Below, piece by piece: positions 43,619 to 52,630 of a DNA stretch of 64,000 nt; the first letter of the stretch is position 1, and each line of letters opens with the position of its first letter. Made by a program: the position numbers and the translations under genes. The stretch spans positions 55,373-119,372 of the forward strand of contig NZ_QJGZ01000030.1 in NCBI RefSeq assembly GCF_003254585.1, read 5' to 3'. The notes beneath the pieces are model-generated. The model did not search any database, had not been told where the DNA came from, and worked only from the letters and a program-made list of their open reading frames with translations. The DNA comes from Flavobacterium sharifuzzamanii. Its GTDB lineage: Bacteria; Bacteroidota; Bacteroidia; Flavobacteriales; Flavobacteriaceae.

Positions 43619-44371
43619 ATGAAATTATATAAATTACTGAGTTTTTCTTTTTTAATAGCGACATTAACCAGCTGCACTTTTACCGAAAACATTTACATCA
43701 ATGATAACGGAACAGGAAAATTTTCTGTTGATATGGATGGTTCTGCTTTAATGGAAATGGCTGGCGATCAAATTGCAGGTCAAATGGGCGACGCTAAAAA
43801 AGATATCGATACTACTTTTACTTTCAAAAAGATGTTTGAAGAAAAAAAAGACAGTATTGCGAAGCTGTCACCCGAAACTCAGAAAGAGCTTAAAAAACTA
43901 GAAAATTTCGTTGTGTCAACCAAAATGAGTTCAGAGAAAAAACAGTTTCTAATGACTTTGGGAACTGATTTTAAAAATGTTAATGAACTTCAGGATATTT
44001 TACAGACCTTAAGCACATTCCAAAAATTAGAAGGCGGAGCTAACGCTAGTCCGCTTGGAAATGGTTTTGGAGATAACAATAGTAAATTAAACTATACTTA
44101 TGACGGAAAGAAATTTACAAGAAAAGCAGTAGTAGATCAGCAAAAACTGCAAGCAGCAAAAGCAAAAGATACAGCTGCAGATATGACTAAAATGATGTTT
44201 GCTTCGTCTAGTTATATTGTAAAATATCATTTTCCAAAAAAGATTAAAACAGTCTCTAATCCAAGTGCTTTATTTAGCGACGATAGAAAATCAATTACAA
44301 TTCAATACTCTTTTACGGATTATATGGAGAATCCTGACAAACTGAACTTTGATGTTGAGTTTGAAAAATAA
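43619..44371 (+). CDS. Lipoprotein, second of a tandem paralogous pair
   Basis: A 250-residue lipoprotein. I start at the ATG at 43619, giving signal MKLYKLLSFSFLIATLTSC; the open frame upstream is noise. It mirrors the preceding gene: TENIYINDNGTGKFSVDM, IDTTFTFKKMFEEKKDSI, and KYHFPKKIKTVSNPSALFSD. The mid-region is shorter and lacks the Lys-rich insert. lipB follows after 5 bp and probably shares its transcript. Function unknown. Confidence 0.75.
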   Translation: MKLYKLLSFSFLIATLTSCTFTENIYINDNGTGKFSVDMDGSALMEMAGDQIAGQMGDAKKDIDTTFTFKKMFEEKKDSIAKLSPETQKELKKLENFVVSTKMSSEKKQFLMTLGTDFKNVNELQDILQTLSTFQKLEGGANASPLGNGFGDNNSKLNYTYDGKKFTRKAVVDQQKLQAAKAKDTAADMTKMMFASSSYIVKYHFPKKIKTVSNPSALFSDDRKSITIQYSFTDYMENPDKLNFDVEFEK

Positions 44372-44376
44372 TTAAA

Positions 44377-45075
44377 ATGAATAAAAAAATCCAACTTCAG
44401 GATCTGGGCAAAAGAGACTATAAATCGACTTGGGAATATCAAGAAGAAATCTTTAAAGATATAGTCGATTTAAAAATCAAAAACAGAAGAGAAGAACTTG
44501 ATCTGCCAACGCCAAATTATTTATTGTTTGTGGAGCATCCGCATGTTTATACTTTAGGGAAAAGCGGTGATCTTGAAAACTTATTATTAAACGAAAAGCA
44601 GCTAGAAGCCAAAGGAGCGACTTTTTATAAAATTAACCGTGGAGGTGATATTACGTATCACGGACCGGGACAGATTGTAGGTTATCCGATTTTAGATCTA
44701 GAAAATTTCTTTACCGATATTCATAAATACCTGCGTCTATTAGAAGAATCAATTATTCTGACACTGGCAGAATATGGTTTAGAGTCGGGTAGAAGTGAAG
44801 GAGAAACAGGTGTTTGGCTCGGCGTAGGAACTCCGTTTGCGCGTAAAATCTGTGCAATGGGCGTTCGCGCTTCACGTTGGGTTACCATGCATGGATTTGC
44901 CTTAAACGCAAATGTTGATTTAGGATATTTCGACAACATAATTCCGTGTGGTATTCGCGGAAAAGGTGTTACTTCTTTAAATGTAGAACTTGGCGTAGAG
45001 AAAGTAGATGAAGAAGAGATAAAATCTAAAATCATAAAACATTTAACCGAACTATTCGAAGCTGAATTTGTTTAA
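44377..45075 (+). CDS. lipB: Octanoyl-[ACP]:protein N-octanoyltransferase
   Basis: Transfers octanoate from acyl carrier protein to lipoyl domains, the first step of lipoate synthesis, in the cytoplasm. The 232 residues show the family's conserved core: GGDITYHGPGQIVGYPILDL, the active-site lysine in ARKICAMGVR, and the catalytic cysteine in IIPCGIRGKGVTSL. It begins 5 bp after the lipoprotein gene. lipA is not in the window. Confidence 0.95.
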   Translation: MNKKIQLQDLGKRDYKSTWEYQEEIFKDIVDLKIKNRREELDLPTPNYLLFVEHPHVYTLGKSGDLENLLLNEKQLEAKGATFYKINRGGDITYHGPGQIVGYPILDLENFFTDIHKYLRLLEESIILTLAEYGLESGRSEGETGVWLGVGTPFARKICAMGVRASRWVTMHGFALNANVDLGYFDNIIPCGIRGKGVTSLNVELGVEKVDEEEIKSKIIKHLTELFEAEFV

Positions 45076-45096
45076 AAACAATTGCTAATAAAAATT

Positions 45097-45136
45097 AACC
45101 CGTTTCAAGTATCCATTTGAAACGGGTTTTTTATTT
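45097..45136 (+). terminator. Intrinsic terminator of lipB
   Basis: AACCCGTTTCAA (45097-45108) pairs with TTGAAACGGGTT (45117-45128), then TTTTATTTT. The remaining gap to 45379 is AT-rich and holds no gene that I can support. Confidence 0.9.
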
Positions 45137-45379
45137 TGTGTAATAAATGTGTTTTTCTAAAATAATTATTTCGGTCTTGAGCAACGAAACAAGGTTTGTT
45201 TTTTAAATACAAAGCGTTTTTTTCTTAAATTTATATTCAAAAAACTGAAAAACCATTCCATAAAAGTTAAGATTTTGATGGGATGGCAAATTCTAGACTT
45301 CTTGTAATTCTCTTAGCTATTTATGCTAAATTTGGTTTTGTACTATTAAATTTAAATTTCATTTTATTACCGATTGCTT

Positions 45380-46231
45380 ATGAGAAAAATCTACTTATTC
45401 TGTTTCCTTTTTGTACTTAATGGTCTTTTTGCCCAAAAGAAAGATAAATTATATCCCGTTGCAGTTTATGAAAAAGTGTGGCAGGAAAAAAACAGCGATA
45501 CCAGATTAAAGATGATCAAATCGATTTGGTTAGAAGACAGTACTTTTGAAGATCCCTCGGCTTCAATAAAAGGAATTACGGCCTTTAATAATGTAATTAA
45601 CGAATTTTACAAGAAAAACCCAGATGCTGTGTTAACATCGGGGCCTAAAATTGTAAAAGACAATTACGTGACCTGGGAATGGAAAGTTCTTGATTCTAAA
45701 AATAACCTTGTAATGGCTGGACGTGATTTTGCACGTTTAAATGGAAAAGGCCAGGTTAGTAAAATTATTGGTTTCTGGGATAAAGGAGCGACTTTGTCTG
45801 AAGCTGATATTTTGAAAAATCTAGAAACTGATAATTTAAAAGTGGTAGCAAAATATTACGAAAGTCTTTTTAAAACAAAAGATTTCGATGCTTTGGCTAC
45901 TGTAGTGGCAGATGGTGCAATTTACAATCAGGCTGTTGGTTTGCCTTATGGCGGAACTTATATTGGTTTTAGTGAATGGACAAAAATGTTTGCAAAATCA
46001 AATGAGTTTTTTGATCTTCAAATAGAAAAAGAACCAACTTATTTTAGCGATGCTTCTAAAAATGAAGTAATCATTTATTTTACAATAAACTGTAAATCTA
46101 AAAAATCAGGTAAAACAATGTCAGTTCCGATTTCAGAACATTTTGATTTGAAAGATGGAAAAATTATTTCTGTTAGGCCTTTCTATTATGACACAAGAAC
46201 ATTTGCTGAGTTTTTAAAAAGCAAAAAGTAA
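45380..46231 (+). CDS. Secreted protein with two NTF2/SnoaL-like domains
   Basis: A 283-residue protein. I use the ATG at 45380 (MRKIYLFCFLFVLNGLFAQ), a signal peptide. Two SnoaL/NTF2-like cone folds are suggested: the first around YEKVWQEKNSDTRLKMIKSI to GKGQVSKIIGFWD (about 30-140), the second around VVAKYYESLFKTKDFDAL to LKDGKIISVRPFYYD (about 155-270). The repeating pattern is a helix pair, then curved sheet with a closing -GKI-. Such domains may be enzymes or binding folds, so function is open. Likely periplasmic. Confidence 0.7.
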   Translation: MRKIYLFCFLFVLNGLFAQKKDKLYPVAVYEKVWQEKNSDTRLKMIKSIWLEDSTFEDPSASIKGITAFNNVINEFYKKNPDAVLTSGPKIVKDNYVTWEWKVLDSKNNLVMAGRDFARLNGKGQVSKIIGFWDKGATLSEADILKNLETDNLKVVAKYYESLFKTKDFDALATVVADGAIYNQAVGLPYGGTYIGFSEWTKMFAKSNEFFDLQIEKEPTYFSDASKNEVIIYFTINCKSKKSGKTMSVPISEHFDLKDGKIISVRPFYYDTRTFAEFLKSKK

Positions 46232-46262
46232 AAAAACGACCTAGAAATAGGTCGTTTTTTTT
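46231..46262. terminator. Bidirectional terminator
   Basis: AAAAAACGACC (46231-46241) pairs with GGTCGTTTTTT (46250-46260), with A- and T-tracts on both sides. It serves the NTF2-like gene and, on the minus strand, rnhB. Confidence 0.9.
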
Positions 46263-46924
46263 TAAAACAAATCGAGTTCTAATTGCTCAGGCAAGAGCCT
46301 AAAACTCATTCGGTGATATTTTGTAGTTCCAAATTCTTTAATGGCTTCACGATGCTCTTTTGTTGGGTATCCTTTATTTTGTTTCCAGTTATACATTGGG
46401 AATTCTTCGTGAATTTTTTCCATGTATTCATCACGATACGTTTTTGCTAAAACGGATGCTGCAGCAATACTTAAGTATTTTCCATCACCTTTTATAATAC
46501 TTTGGTTCGGAATCGACTTTAAAAGCGCAATTTCATCTTTAGAAAACTGTTTCCCAAAAGTGTTTTTAAGTCCGAGTTTAGCATTTAAGGAACGGTTTCC
46601 GTCTACAATAATATATTCGGGAACATGTTTCAATTTTAAAATACATTCCTGCATTCCTTTCATTGAAGCATTTAGAATGTTTATTTCATCAATTTCATCT
46701 GGGAATAAATGTGTAACAGCAAAACATACAGCTTCTTTTTCAAGAATAGGTCTTAAAAGCGCTCTTGTTTTTTCTGATAATTGCTTACTGTCATTTAAGA
46801 TTTTATTCTCAAAATGTTCGGGTAAAATTATAGCTGCGGCAGTAACTGGACCAGCTAGACATCCTCTTCCGGCTTCGTCAGTTCCAGTTTCTAAAACAAA
46901 TCCTGAGAAATTTTTTTCGAGCAT
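46262..46924 (-). CDS. rnhB: Ribonuclease HII
   Basis: Removes RNA from RNA-DNA hybrids and cuts at single ribonucleotides. The 220 residues begin [20 protein letters not shown] from the ATG at 46924; an in-frame TTG 24 bp upstream is less likely. The catalytic acids are visible in [21 protein letters not shown] and the later TYRDEYM. A typical length and architecture; a long overlapping frame on the plus strand is spurious. Confidence 0.95.
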   Translation of the reverse strand: MLEKNFSGFVLETGTDEAGRGCLAGPVTAAAIILPEHFENKILNDSKQLSEKTRALLRPILEKEAVCFAVTHLFPDEIDEINILNASMKGMQECILKLKHVPEYIIVDGNRSLNAKLGLKNTFGKQFSKDEIALLKSIPNQSIIKGDGKYLSIAAASVLAKTYRDEYMEKIHEEFPMYNWKQNKGYPTKEHREAIKEFGTTKYHRMSFRLLPEQLELDLF

Positions 46925-47577
46925 TTTTTTAGGTTTTAAAAAAAGCAAATATGGTGCTTTTTTTTCTGAAAATCATTAATAGATTCAAATAGGAACAATG
47001 GGAATATTTGCACTTTTTGAAATGGACATGTCACAGCCAAAATTGATGCAAATTTCATGATTTTTCGGATTGATTAAAAGTCTGCGATCTTCAGTAAAAC
47101 AAGGAGGAAACTATTGAATTTTATGATTTTTTTTGCAAAATATTTAATTGTTGATTTTGTAAAATTGATTAAAAAAGGCGAAAATTAAGATTTATAAGAC
47201 TTGATTTACAATTTGTTACAATTTGATAAAGAAATATTAATTGAAAATTTGTCAAATGAAACATTTTCAATGCAGAATGTTTTATTTATCTAACCAATAT
47301 GTAAGATAATACCTAGGTGCATTTTGCTTTTTCTTCTCTTTTTTTTGAGGTAATTCTTGCTTTAAATGTTAAATAAATGTTAATGTATTGATTAACAAAA
47401 TTACAGTATTTTATGTATAAAATTTTGTATAGTGCTAGTTTTGCGTTGATTAAATATTTCAAAATAAACATGTGTTAAAATAATATTAAAAAAAAGTTAT
47501 ATAGTATCAGTTTACTGCATTGTTGTTTTAAGAAAATATTAAGATGTTTGTCGAATACTAATTCAAAATTTTTAAAA
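46925..47577. promoter_or_regulatory. 653-bp upstream region of susC
   Basis: AT-rich and without a supported gene. The only sharp feature is a tandem 10-bp direct repeat, TTACAATTTG, at 47206-47215 and 47216-47225, which would place a regulator on one face of the helix. An AAGGAGG (47101-47107) precedes a 24-codon frame (47114-47188, NFMIFFAKYLIVDFVKLIKK); its coding status is doubtful. There is no sigma/anti-sigma pair or hybrid two-component gene adjacent, so regulation of the Sus pair is unresolved. Confidence 0.45.
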
Positions 47578-50500
47578 ATGAAACTAAAGTTAAATGGATT
47601 CTTAGTGCTTCTGGTGGCGCTGATTACGCAACTAACCTTTGCGCAAGAAAGAACTGTTTCGGGTATAGTTTCCGATAATGCAGGAATGCCTCTTCCAGGT
47701 GTAAGTGTATTAGTTAAAGGAACTAAAAGCGGAACGCAAACAGATTTTGATGGAAAATTCTCTATCAAAGCAACGTCAAGCGAAGTCTTGATTTTTACTT
47801 ACATTGGAATGAAAACGCAAGAGGTTGCAGCTACTTCTACAGCATTAAATGTAAAATTAACTAGTAATACTACAGAATTAGAAAGTGTTGTTGTTACTGC
47901 TCTAGGTATTAAGAGAGAGAAAAAAGCACTTGGATATACTACACAGGAAATAAAAGGAGAAGATTTAGTGGGTGGTACTACAGGTGCTAACTTTATTAAT
48001 GATCTTTCTGGTAAATCTGCTGGGGTGCAAATTAGAAGAAACACCAACTTTGGAGGATCTACAAACGCAGTTTCAAGAGGTGTTAAAAACCTTACAGGAA
48101 ATAACCAAATGCTTATTGTAATTGATGGTATGCCTGTTAATAACTCGAATATAAATTCAAGTAATGGAGCACAGACTTCTGGAGCACGTAATACTTATGA
48201 TTATGGTAATGCTGGTATGGATATTAACCCTGATGATATTGAAACATTAAATATATTGAAAGGTGCTGCAGCATCTGCATTATATGGGTTTCAAGCTGGT
48301 AACGGTGTAATTATGATTACTACTAAAAAAGGGAAAGCTCAGAAAGGTATGGGAATTACCATATCTAGTGAGTTTGGAGTTGGTTCAGCAGATAAAAAAA
48401 CTTTCCCTGATTACCAAAACAAATATGGACAAGGTTATGGACCAACTTATGATGCTGCAGGAAATCCAAAAGGTACTCCAGTTGGACCAACAGGTGCGTT
48501 TTTTGTTATAGATAAAAATGGTAACCAAGTGGTAAGTACTACAGATGATGCTTCTTATGGTGTTGCGTTTGATCCGAATCTTTCTGTTTATACTTGGGAA
48601 TCTTATACTCCATATTCTTCAAAATTTGGACAAAAATCTCCATGGGTAGCTGCTAAAAATGGCCCAATTACATTTTTTCAAACAGCTCAAACATTCAATA
48701 ACTCAATCTCTTTTGAAGGTGGTTCAGATAAAAGCAACTTTGTTATCAATTACAACAATTATAAAGAGAATGGTATTTTGCCAAATAGTGAATTGAAGAA
48801 AAATAATGCAAGTATTAAATTCAATCAGAAAATGACAGATAAATTATCTGTAAGTGTTTTTGCAAATTATTTAGCTCAAACTACAACAGGTAGAAATGCT
48901 ACTGGTTACGGTGGTGATAACGTAGCAGGTTTATTCCGTCAATGGTGGGGAACTAACGTAGATATTCAATCTCAGAAAGAAGTTTTCCAAAATTCTGGTG
49001 GACAAAATATTTCATGGAACATGGCAGATCCTGCTAATGGAAATACAAATCCTAAATATTGGGATAACCCGTATTTTACAAGATATAAAAATTACCAGAC
49101 AGACGAAAGAAATCGTTTTATCGGTTATGGTCAGTTAGATTATAAATTTACAGATTGGTTAAACGCTACAGGAAAAATAAGTACAGATAGTTATTCTGAA
49201 TTGCGTGAAGAGAGAAAAGCAGTAGGATCTTTGGCAGGTACATTTGGTATCAACCGTCTAGCTGTTGGTTCAGGATACCAAAAATATACAGGTATGTTTT
49301 CTGAGCAAAACTATCAGCTTACATTAAACTTCAATAAAAAACTTACTGAAGATTTCACATTGACAGGTTTGGTTGGGTACAATGCTTTAAGAACTAGACG
49401 TACATCTACATTGGCTTCTACAGATGGAGGATTAATTATTCCTGGAATCTATTCATTATCAAATTCAGTAAATCCTTCTCCATTCCCAATTGAGACTGAG
49501 GATAATACAGCTGTGAACAGTGTTTATGCTTCTGCTTCTCTAGGATTCAGAGATTTCCTTTATCTAGAAGGAACTGTACGTAATGATGCATTCTCGATGT
49601 TGCCACAAAATAATAACGATGTTAACACGTACTCAGTTTCTGGAAGTTACGTTTTTACAAAACATATTAATGCGCCATGGTTAACTTTTGGTAAATTAAG
49701 AGCGAGTTATGCTGAGAATCCACAAGGAAGTATTGATCCTTATGCATTGCAAGATGTATTTACTAAATTTAACCCATTTGGCTCAAACCAACTTTATTCA
49801 AGACCAAACACGGCTAATAACCCAAATTTGCACCCTGTAAAAACTACATCTAAAGAACTTGGTTTAGAGATGCAATTCTTTGACAGAAGATTAGGTTTTG
49901 ATGTAGCTGTTTATAAAAGTTTAAGTGCAGATCAAATTTTTGCGGTAGATTATTCTACTGCAACTGGTAACTCTTCAAGATACGTAAACGCGGGATCAGT
50001 TGAAAATAAAGGTGTTGAGTTAATATTCAATGCAACCCCTTTTAGAACAAAAGATTTTCAGTGGGATATTAACCTAAACTGGTCTAAAAATGAAAATACA
50101 GTTGTAGCTTTAACAGAAGGTGTGGATGTTTTAACAATTGGTACATTCCAAGGAGGTGTTAGTATTGTTGGTACAAAAGGGCATGCGTATGGAGATATCC
50201 TTGGGAAAGATTATATCTACAAAGACGGACAAAGAGTAACTAAAAATGGAGTGTATTTGCAAACTGCAACTACTAATAATGTAATTGGTAATGTTACTCC
50301 CGACTGGATTGGTGGTATCCGTAACAAATTTACTTACAAACAAGTTTCTCTAGGTTTCTTAATTGATATTCAAAAAGGAGGAGATATTTTCTCTCTTGAT
50401 CAATATTATGGACAAAGCTCTGGTTTGTATACTTCTACAGCAGGAAACAACGAGCTTGGAAACCCTGTAAGAAATACATTGGCTAATGGTGGAGGTGTTA

Positions 50501-50862
50501 TTTTACCAGGAGTTAATGAAGATGGTACTCCTAATACTACAAGAACACCAAGTCCTGAGGTAGCTGGAAGTATCTATGGTTACAATAATAATCCACAAAA
50601 AGCATTCGTTTATGATGCAAGTTATGTAAAATTAAGAGAAGTAAGTATTACTTATAGCTTCCCTAAACAATTTATAGCTAAAGCAGGTTTGAATGATTTA
50701 CGCCTTTCTTTAGTAGGTTCTAACTTATGGATCATCAGTAAAAATCTTCCAGATGCAGATCCAGAAAGTGGTATAAGTTCAGGTAACTTATCATCAGGTT
50801 ATTCAGGAGGTTCACTTCCGACAACAAGAAATATTGGTTGTAACCTAACATTAAAATTTTAA
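47578..50862 (+). CDS. SusC/RagA-family TonB-linked outer-membrane transporter
   Basis: A 1094-residue barrel from the ATG at 47578 (MKLKLNGFLVLLVALITQLT). After the signal come a carboxypeptidase-D regulatory-like domain (about 25-105, GIVSDNAGMPLPGVSVLVKG), a TonB plug (about 115-240, DINPDDIETLNILKGAAASALYG), and a 22-strand barrel to the C-terminus (NIGCNLTLKF). It takes up a large substrate together with the SusD partner, using TonB energy. The start of the barrel is not preceded by an N-terminal signalling domain. No glycosidase or peptidase sits beside it, so the substrate is not predicted. Confidence 0.95.
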   Translation: MKLKLNGFLVLLVALITQLTFAQERTVSGIVSDNAGMPLPGVSVLVKGTKSGTQTDFDGKFSIKATSSEVLIFTYIGMKTQEVAATSTALNVKLTSNTTELESVVVTALGIKREKKALGYTTQEIKGEDLVGGTTGANFINDLSGKSAGVQIRRNTNFGGSTNAVSRGVKNLTGNNQMLIVIDGMPVNNSNINSSNGAQTSGARNTYDYGNAGMDINPDDIETLNILKGAAASALYGFQAGNGVIMITTKKGKAQKGMGITISSEFGVGSADKKTFPDYQNKYGQGYGPTYDAAGNPKGTPVGPTGAFFVIDKNGNQVVSTTDDASYGVAFDPNLSVYTWESYTPYSSKFGQKSPWVAAKNGPITFFQTAQTFNNSISFEGGSDKSNFVINYNNYKENGILPNSELKKNNASIKFNQKMTDKLSVSVFANYLAQTTTGRNATGYGGDNVAGLFRQWWGTNVDIQSQKEVFQNSGGQNISWNMADPANGNTNPKYWDNPYFTRYKNYQTDERNRFIGYGQLDYKFTDWLNATGKISTDSYSELREERKAVGSLAGTFGINRLAVGSGYQKYTGMFSEQNYQLTLNFNKKLTEDFTLTGLVGYNALRTRRTSTLASTDGGLIIPGIYSLSNSVNPSPFPIETEDNTAVNSVYASASLGFRDFLYLEGTVRNDAFSMLPQNNNDVNTYSVSGSYVFTKHINAPWLTFGKLRASYAENPQGSIDPYALQDVFTKFNPFGSNQLYSRPNTANNPNLHPVKTTSKELGLEMQFFDRRLGFDVAVYKSLSADQIFAVDYSTATGNSSRYVNAGSVENKGVELIFNATPFRTKDFQWDINLNWSKNENTVVALTEGVDVLTIGTFQGGVSIVGTKGHAYGDILGKDYIYKDGQRVTKNGVYLQTATTNNVIGNVTPDWIGGIRNKFTYKQVSLGFLIDIQKGGDIFSLDQYYGQSSGLYTSTAGNNELGNPVRNTLANGGGVILPGVNEDGTPNTTRTPSPEVAGSIYGYNNNPQKAFVYDASYVKLREVSITYSFPKQFIAKAGLNDLRLSLVGSNLWIISKNLPDADPESGISSGNLSSGYSGGSLPTTRNIGCNLTLKF

Positions 50863-50865
50863 ATC

Positions 50866-52380
50866 ATGAAAAAAGTACTTTTATTAATGTCTGTGGTGGG
50901 TATGATGGTTTCGTGCAGCCAAGACATTACAGATATGAATGTTGACCCGAAAAAACCAACAACTACCAAAGCGGAATATTTGTTTACAAATGCTGAGAAA
51001 AAATTAGTCGATCAAATGGTTAGTACTAGTGTGAATAATAACGTTTTTAGATTATTTGCACAACAATGGACAGAGACAACTTATCCTGATGAAAGCCAGT
51101 ATAACATTACAAACAGAAAAATTCCTGATACGCACTTTTTGGTTTTGTACAGAGATGTTCTAGCTGATTTTCATGATTCAAGAGTTATGATTGTAGCAAC
51201 AACTCCTGCAACTCCTGCAGACGAAGCAATTAAGCAAAATAAATTAGCGCTTATAGATGTTTTAGAAGCTTACGCTTATAGTGTATTGGTAGATACATTT
51301 GGAAACGTTCCTTACACACAGGCAATCGATATTAACAAATATCCTTTACCAGCTTATGACGATGCAAAAACTATCTATCAGGATCTTATTAAAAGATTAA
51401 CTGCAGATGTTGCTGTTTTAAAAGCGAATAGTACAGTAGCTAACTTTGGTGCTGCAGATATTATTTATTCAGGTAATGCTGCAAGTAATGCAAAATGGGC
51501 AAAATTTGCTAACTCATTAATAATTAGAATGGCAGTTAATATGTCTGATATTGATCCAGCGTATGCAACTACTCAAGTTCAGGCAGCTCTTGCTTCTGGT
51601 GCTTTAGCTAATAATAATGATAATACAAAATTAACTTATTTAACTACATCAGGAAATCAAAATCCATTGTATGCTGATTTAGTAACTAGCCAGAGATTTG
51701 ATTTTATTCCTGCTGAGCCTTTTGTTTCTGCTATGGACGCTATTGTTCCTGGTGGTGACCCAAGGATGCCTAAATATTTTACTAACCTAACTTCTCCAGC
51801 TCCAGTTATTCCTGCAGGAAGAACATTTGTAGGAGGAACTTATGGTGCAGGAAATGTTTATACATCTTACTCACAAATATCATCTACATTAAATAATCCA
51901 GCTTTCCCTGGAACTATCTTCGATTTTGCTGAGTTGAATTTCTTATTAGCAGAAGCTGCAGAGAAAAGCTTAATTCCAGGTGGTTCTGCTCAAGCAAAAG
52001 TATACTACGAAGCTGGTATTAGAGCTTCTATGGCAGACTGGGGAGTAACTAATACCACTGCTATTGATGCTTATATTGCGAGCCCAAAAGTGGATTATAA
52101 CAATCCGTTAAGTGGAGCAACATATAAAGAAAAAATTGGTAATCAAGCATGGTTTGCTCTTTACAACAGAGGATACGAAGCATGGACATCTTACAGAAGA
52201 TTGGATTTCCCAGTGTTAAAAGCGCCTCAAGCAGCTATCAACAAACTTATTTTCACTGTACCTGTTAGATATACTTATCCAGGTGTAGAAGCAAGTATCA
52301 ATAAAGCAAATTATACTAAAGCTTCTGCTGATATTGGAGGAGATTTATTAAACACTAAATTGTTCTGGGATAAATTCTAA
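50866..52380 (+). CDS. SusD/RagB-family substrate-binding lipoprotein
   Basis: A 504-residue surface lipoprotein; signal MKKVLLLMSVVGMMVSC, mature CSQDITDMNVDPKKPT. The helical TPR-like layout and blocks such as DVLEAYAYSVLVDTFGNVPYT, KWAKFANSLIIRMAVNM and DFAELNFLLAEAAEK are those of the SusD-like 2 group. It caps the SusC barrel from outside. It starts 3 bp after susC and is followed by a terminator, so the pair forms a closed two-gene unit. Confidence 0.95.
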   Translation: MKKVLLLMSVVGMMVSCSQDITDMNVDPKKPTTTKAEYLFTNAEKKLVDQMVSTSVNNNVFRLFAQQWTETTYPDESQYNITNRKIPDTHFLVLYRDVLADFHDSRVMIVATTPATPADEAIKQNKLALIDVLEAYAYSVLVDTFGNVPYTQAIDINKYPLPAYDDAKTIYQDLIKRLTADVAVLKANSTVANFGAADIIYSGNAASNAKWAKFANSLIIRMAVNMSDIDPAYATTQVQAALASGALANNNDNTKLTYLTTSGNQNPLYADLVTSQRFDFIPAEPFVSAMDAIVPGGDPRMPKYFTNLTSPAPVIPAGRTFVGGTYGAGNVYTSYSQISSTLNNPAFPGTIFDFAELNFLLAEAAEKSLIPGGSAQAKVYYEAGIRASMADWGVTNTTAIDAYIASPKVDYNNPLSGATYKEKIGNQAWFALYNRGYEAWTSYRRLDFPVLKAPQAAINKLIFTVPVRYTYPGVEASINKANYTKASADIGGDLLNTKLFWDKF

Positions 52381-52478
52381 TCTTTAGAATATAATCTACA
52401 TCAATTAAGTTGATGATTCAAAGTAAATTATACCCAGTTTGGGAATAGAAAAATAAATATTTTGATTTTTTTTGAGAG

Positions 52479-52506
52479 CCCCGTATACTTTTGTATACGG
52501 GGTTTT
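52479..52506 (+). terminator. Intrinsic terminator of the susCD unit
   Basis: CCCCGTATAC pairs perfectly with GTATACGGGG around TTTT, followed by TTTTCGTTT. Confidence 0.9.
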
Positions 52507-52579
52507 CGTTTCCAAAAGACCCAAACAATTCTAGGTTCATATTATATATATGTTTTTTTATTTATATGTTTTTATCTTT

Positions 52580-52587
52580 TACCTTTG
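52580..52587 (+). promoter_or_regulatory. -7 promoter box of the porin gene
   Basis: TACCTTTG matches TAnnTTTG and lies 43 bp before the ATG at 52631. No clear -33 TTG. Confidence 0.6.
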
Positions 52588-52630
52588 CTTCACTAAATTT
52601 TTTCGAAATAATATTATATAAAGCCATCAA

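Noticed and set aside
45137..45379. A small gene between lipB and the NTF2-like gene
   Set aside because: Only a 9-codon ATG frame is found, without any promoter-like or conserved feature.
46422..46979. A 185-codon frame on the plus strand opposite rnhB
   Set aside because: It lies almost wholly antisense to rnhB, which has intact catalytic motifs, and its translation shows no domain or signal.
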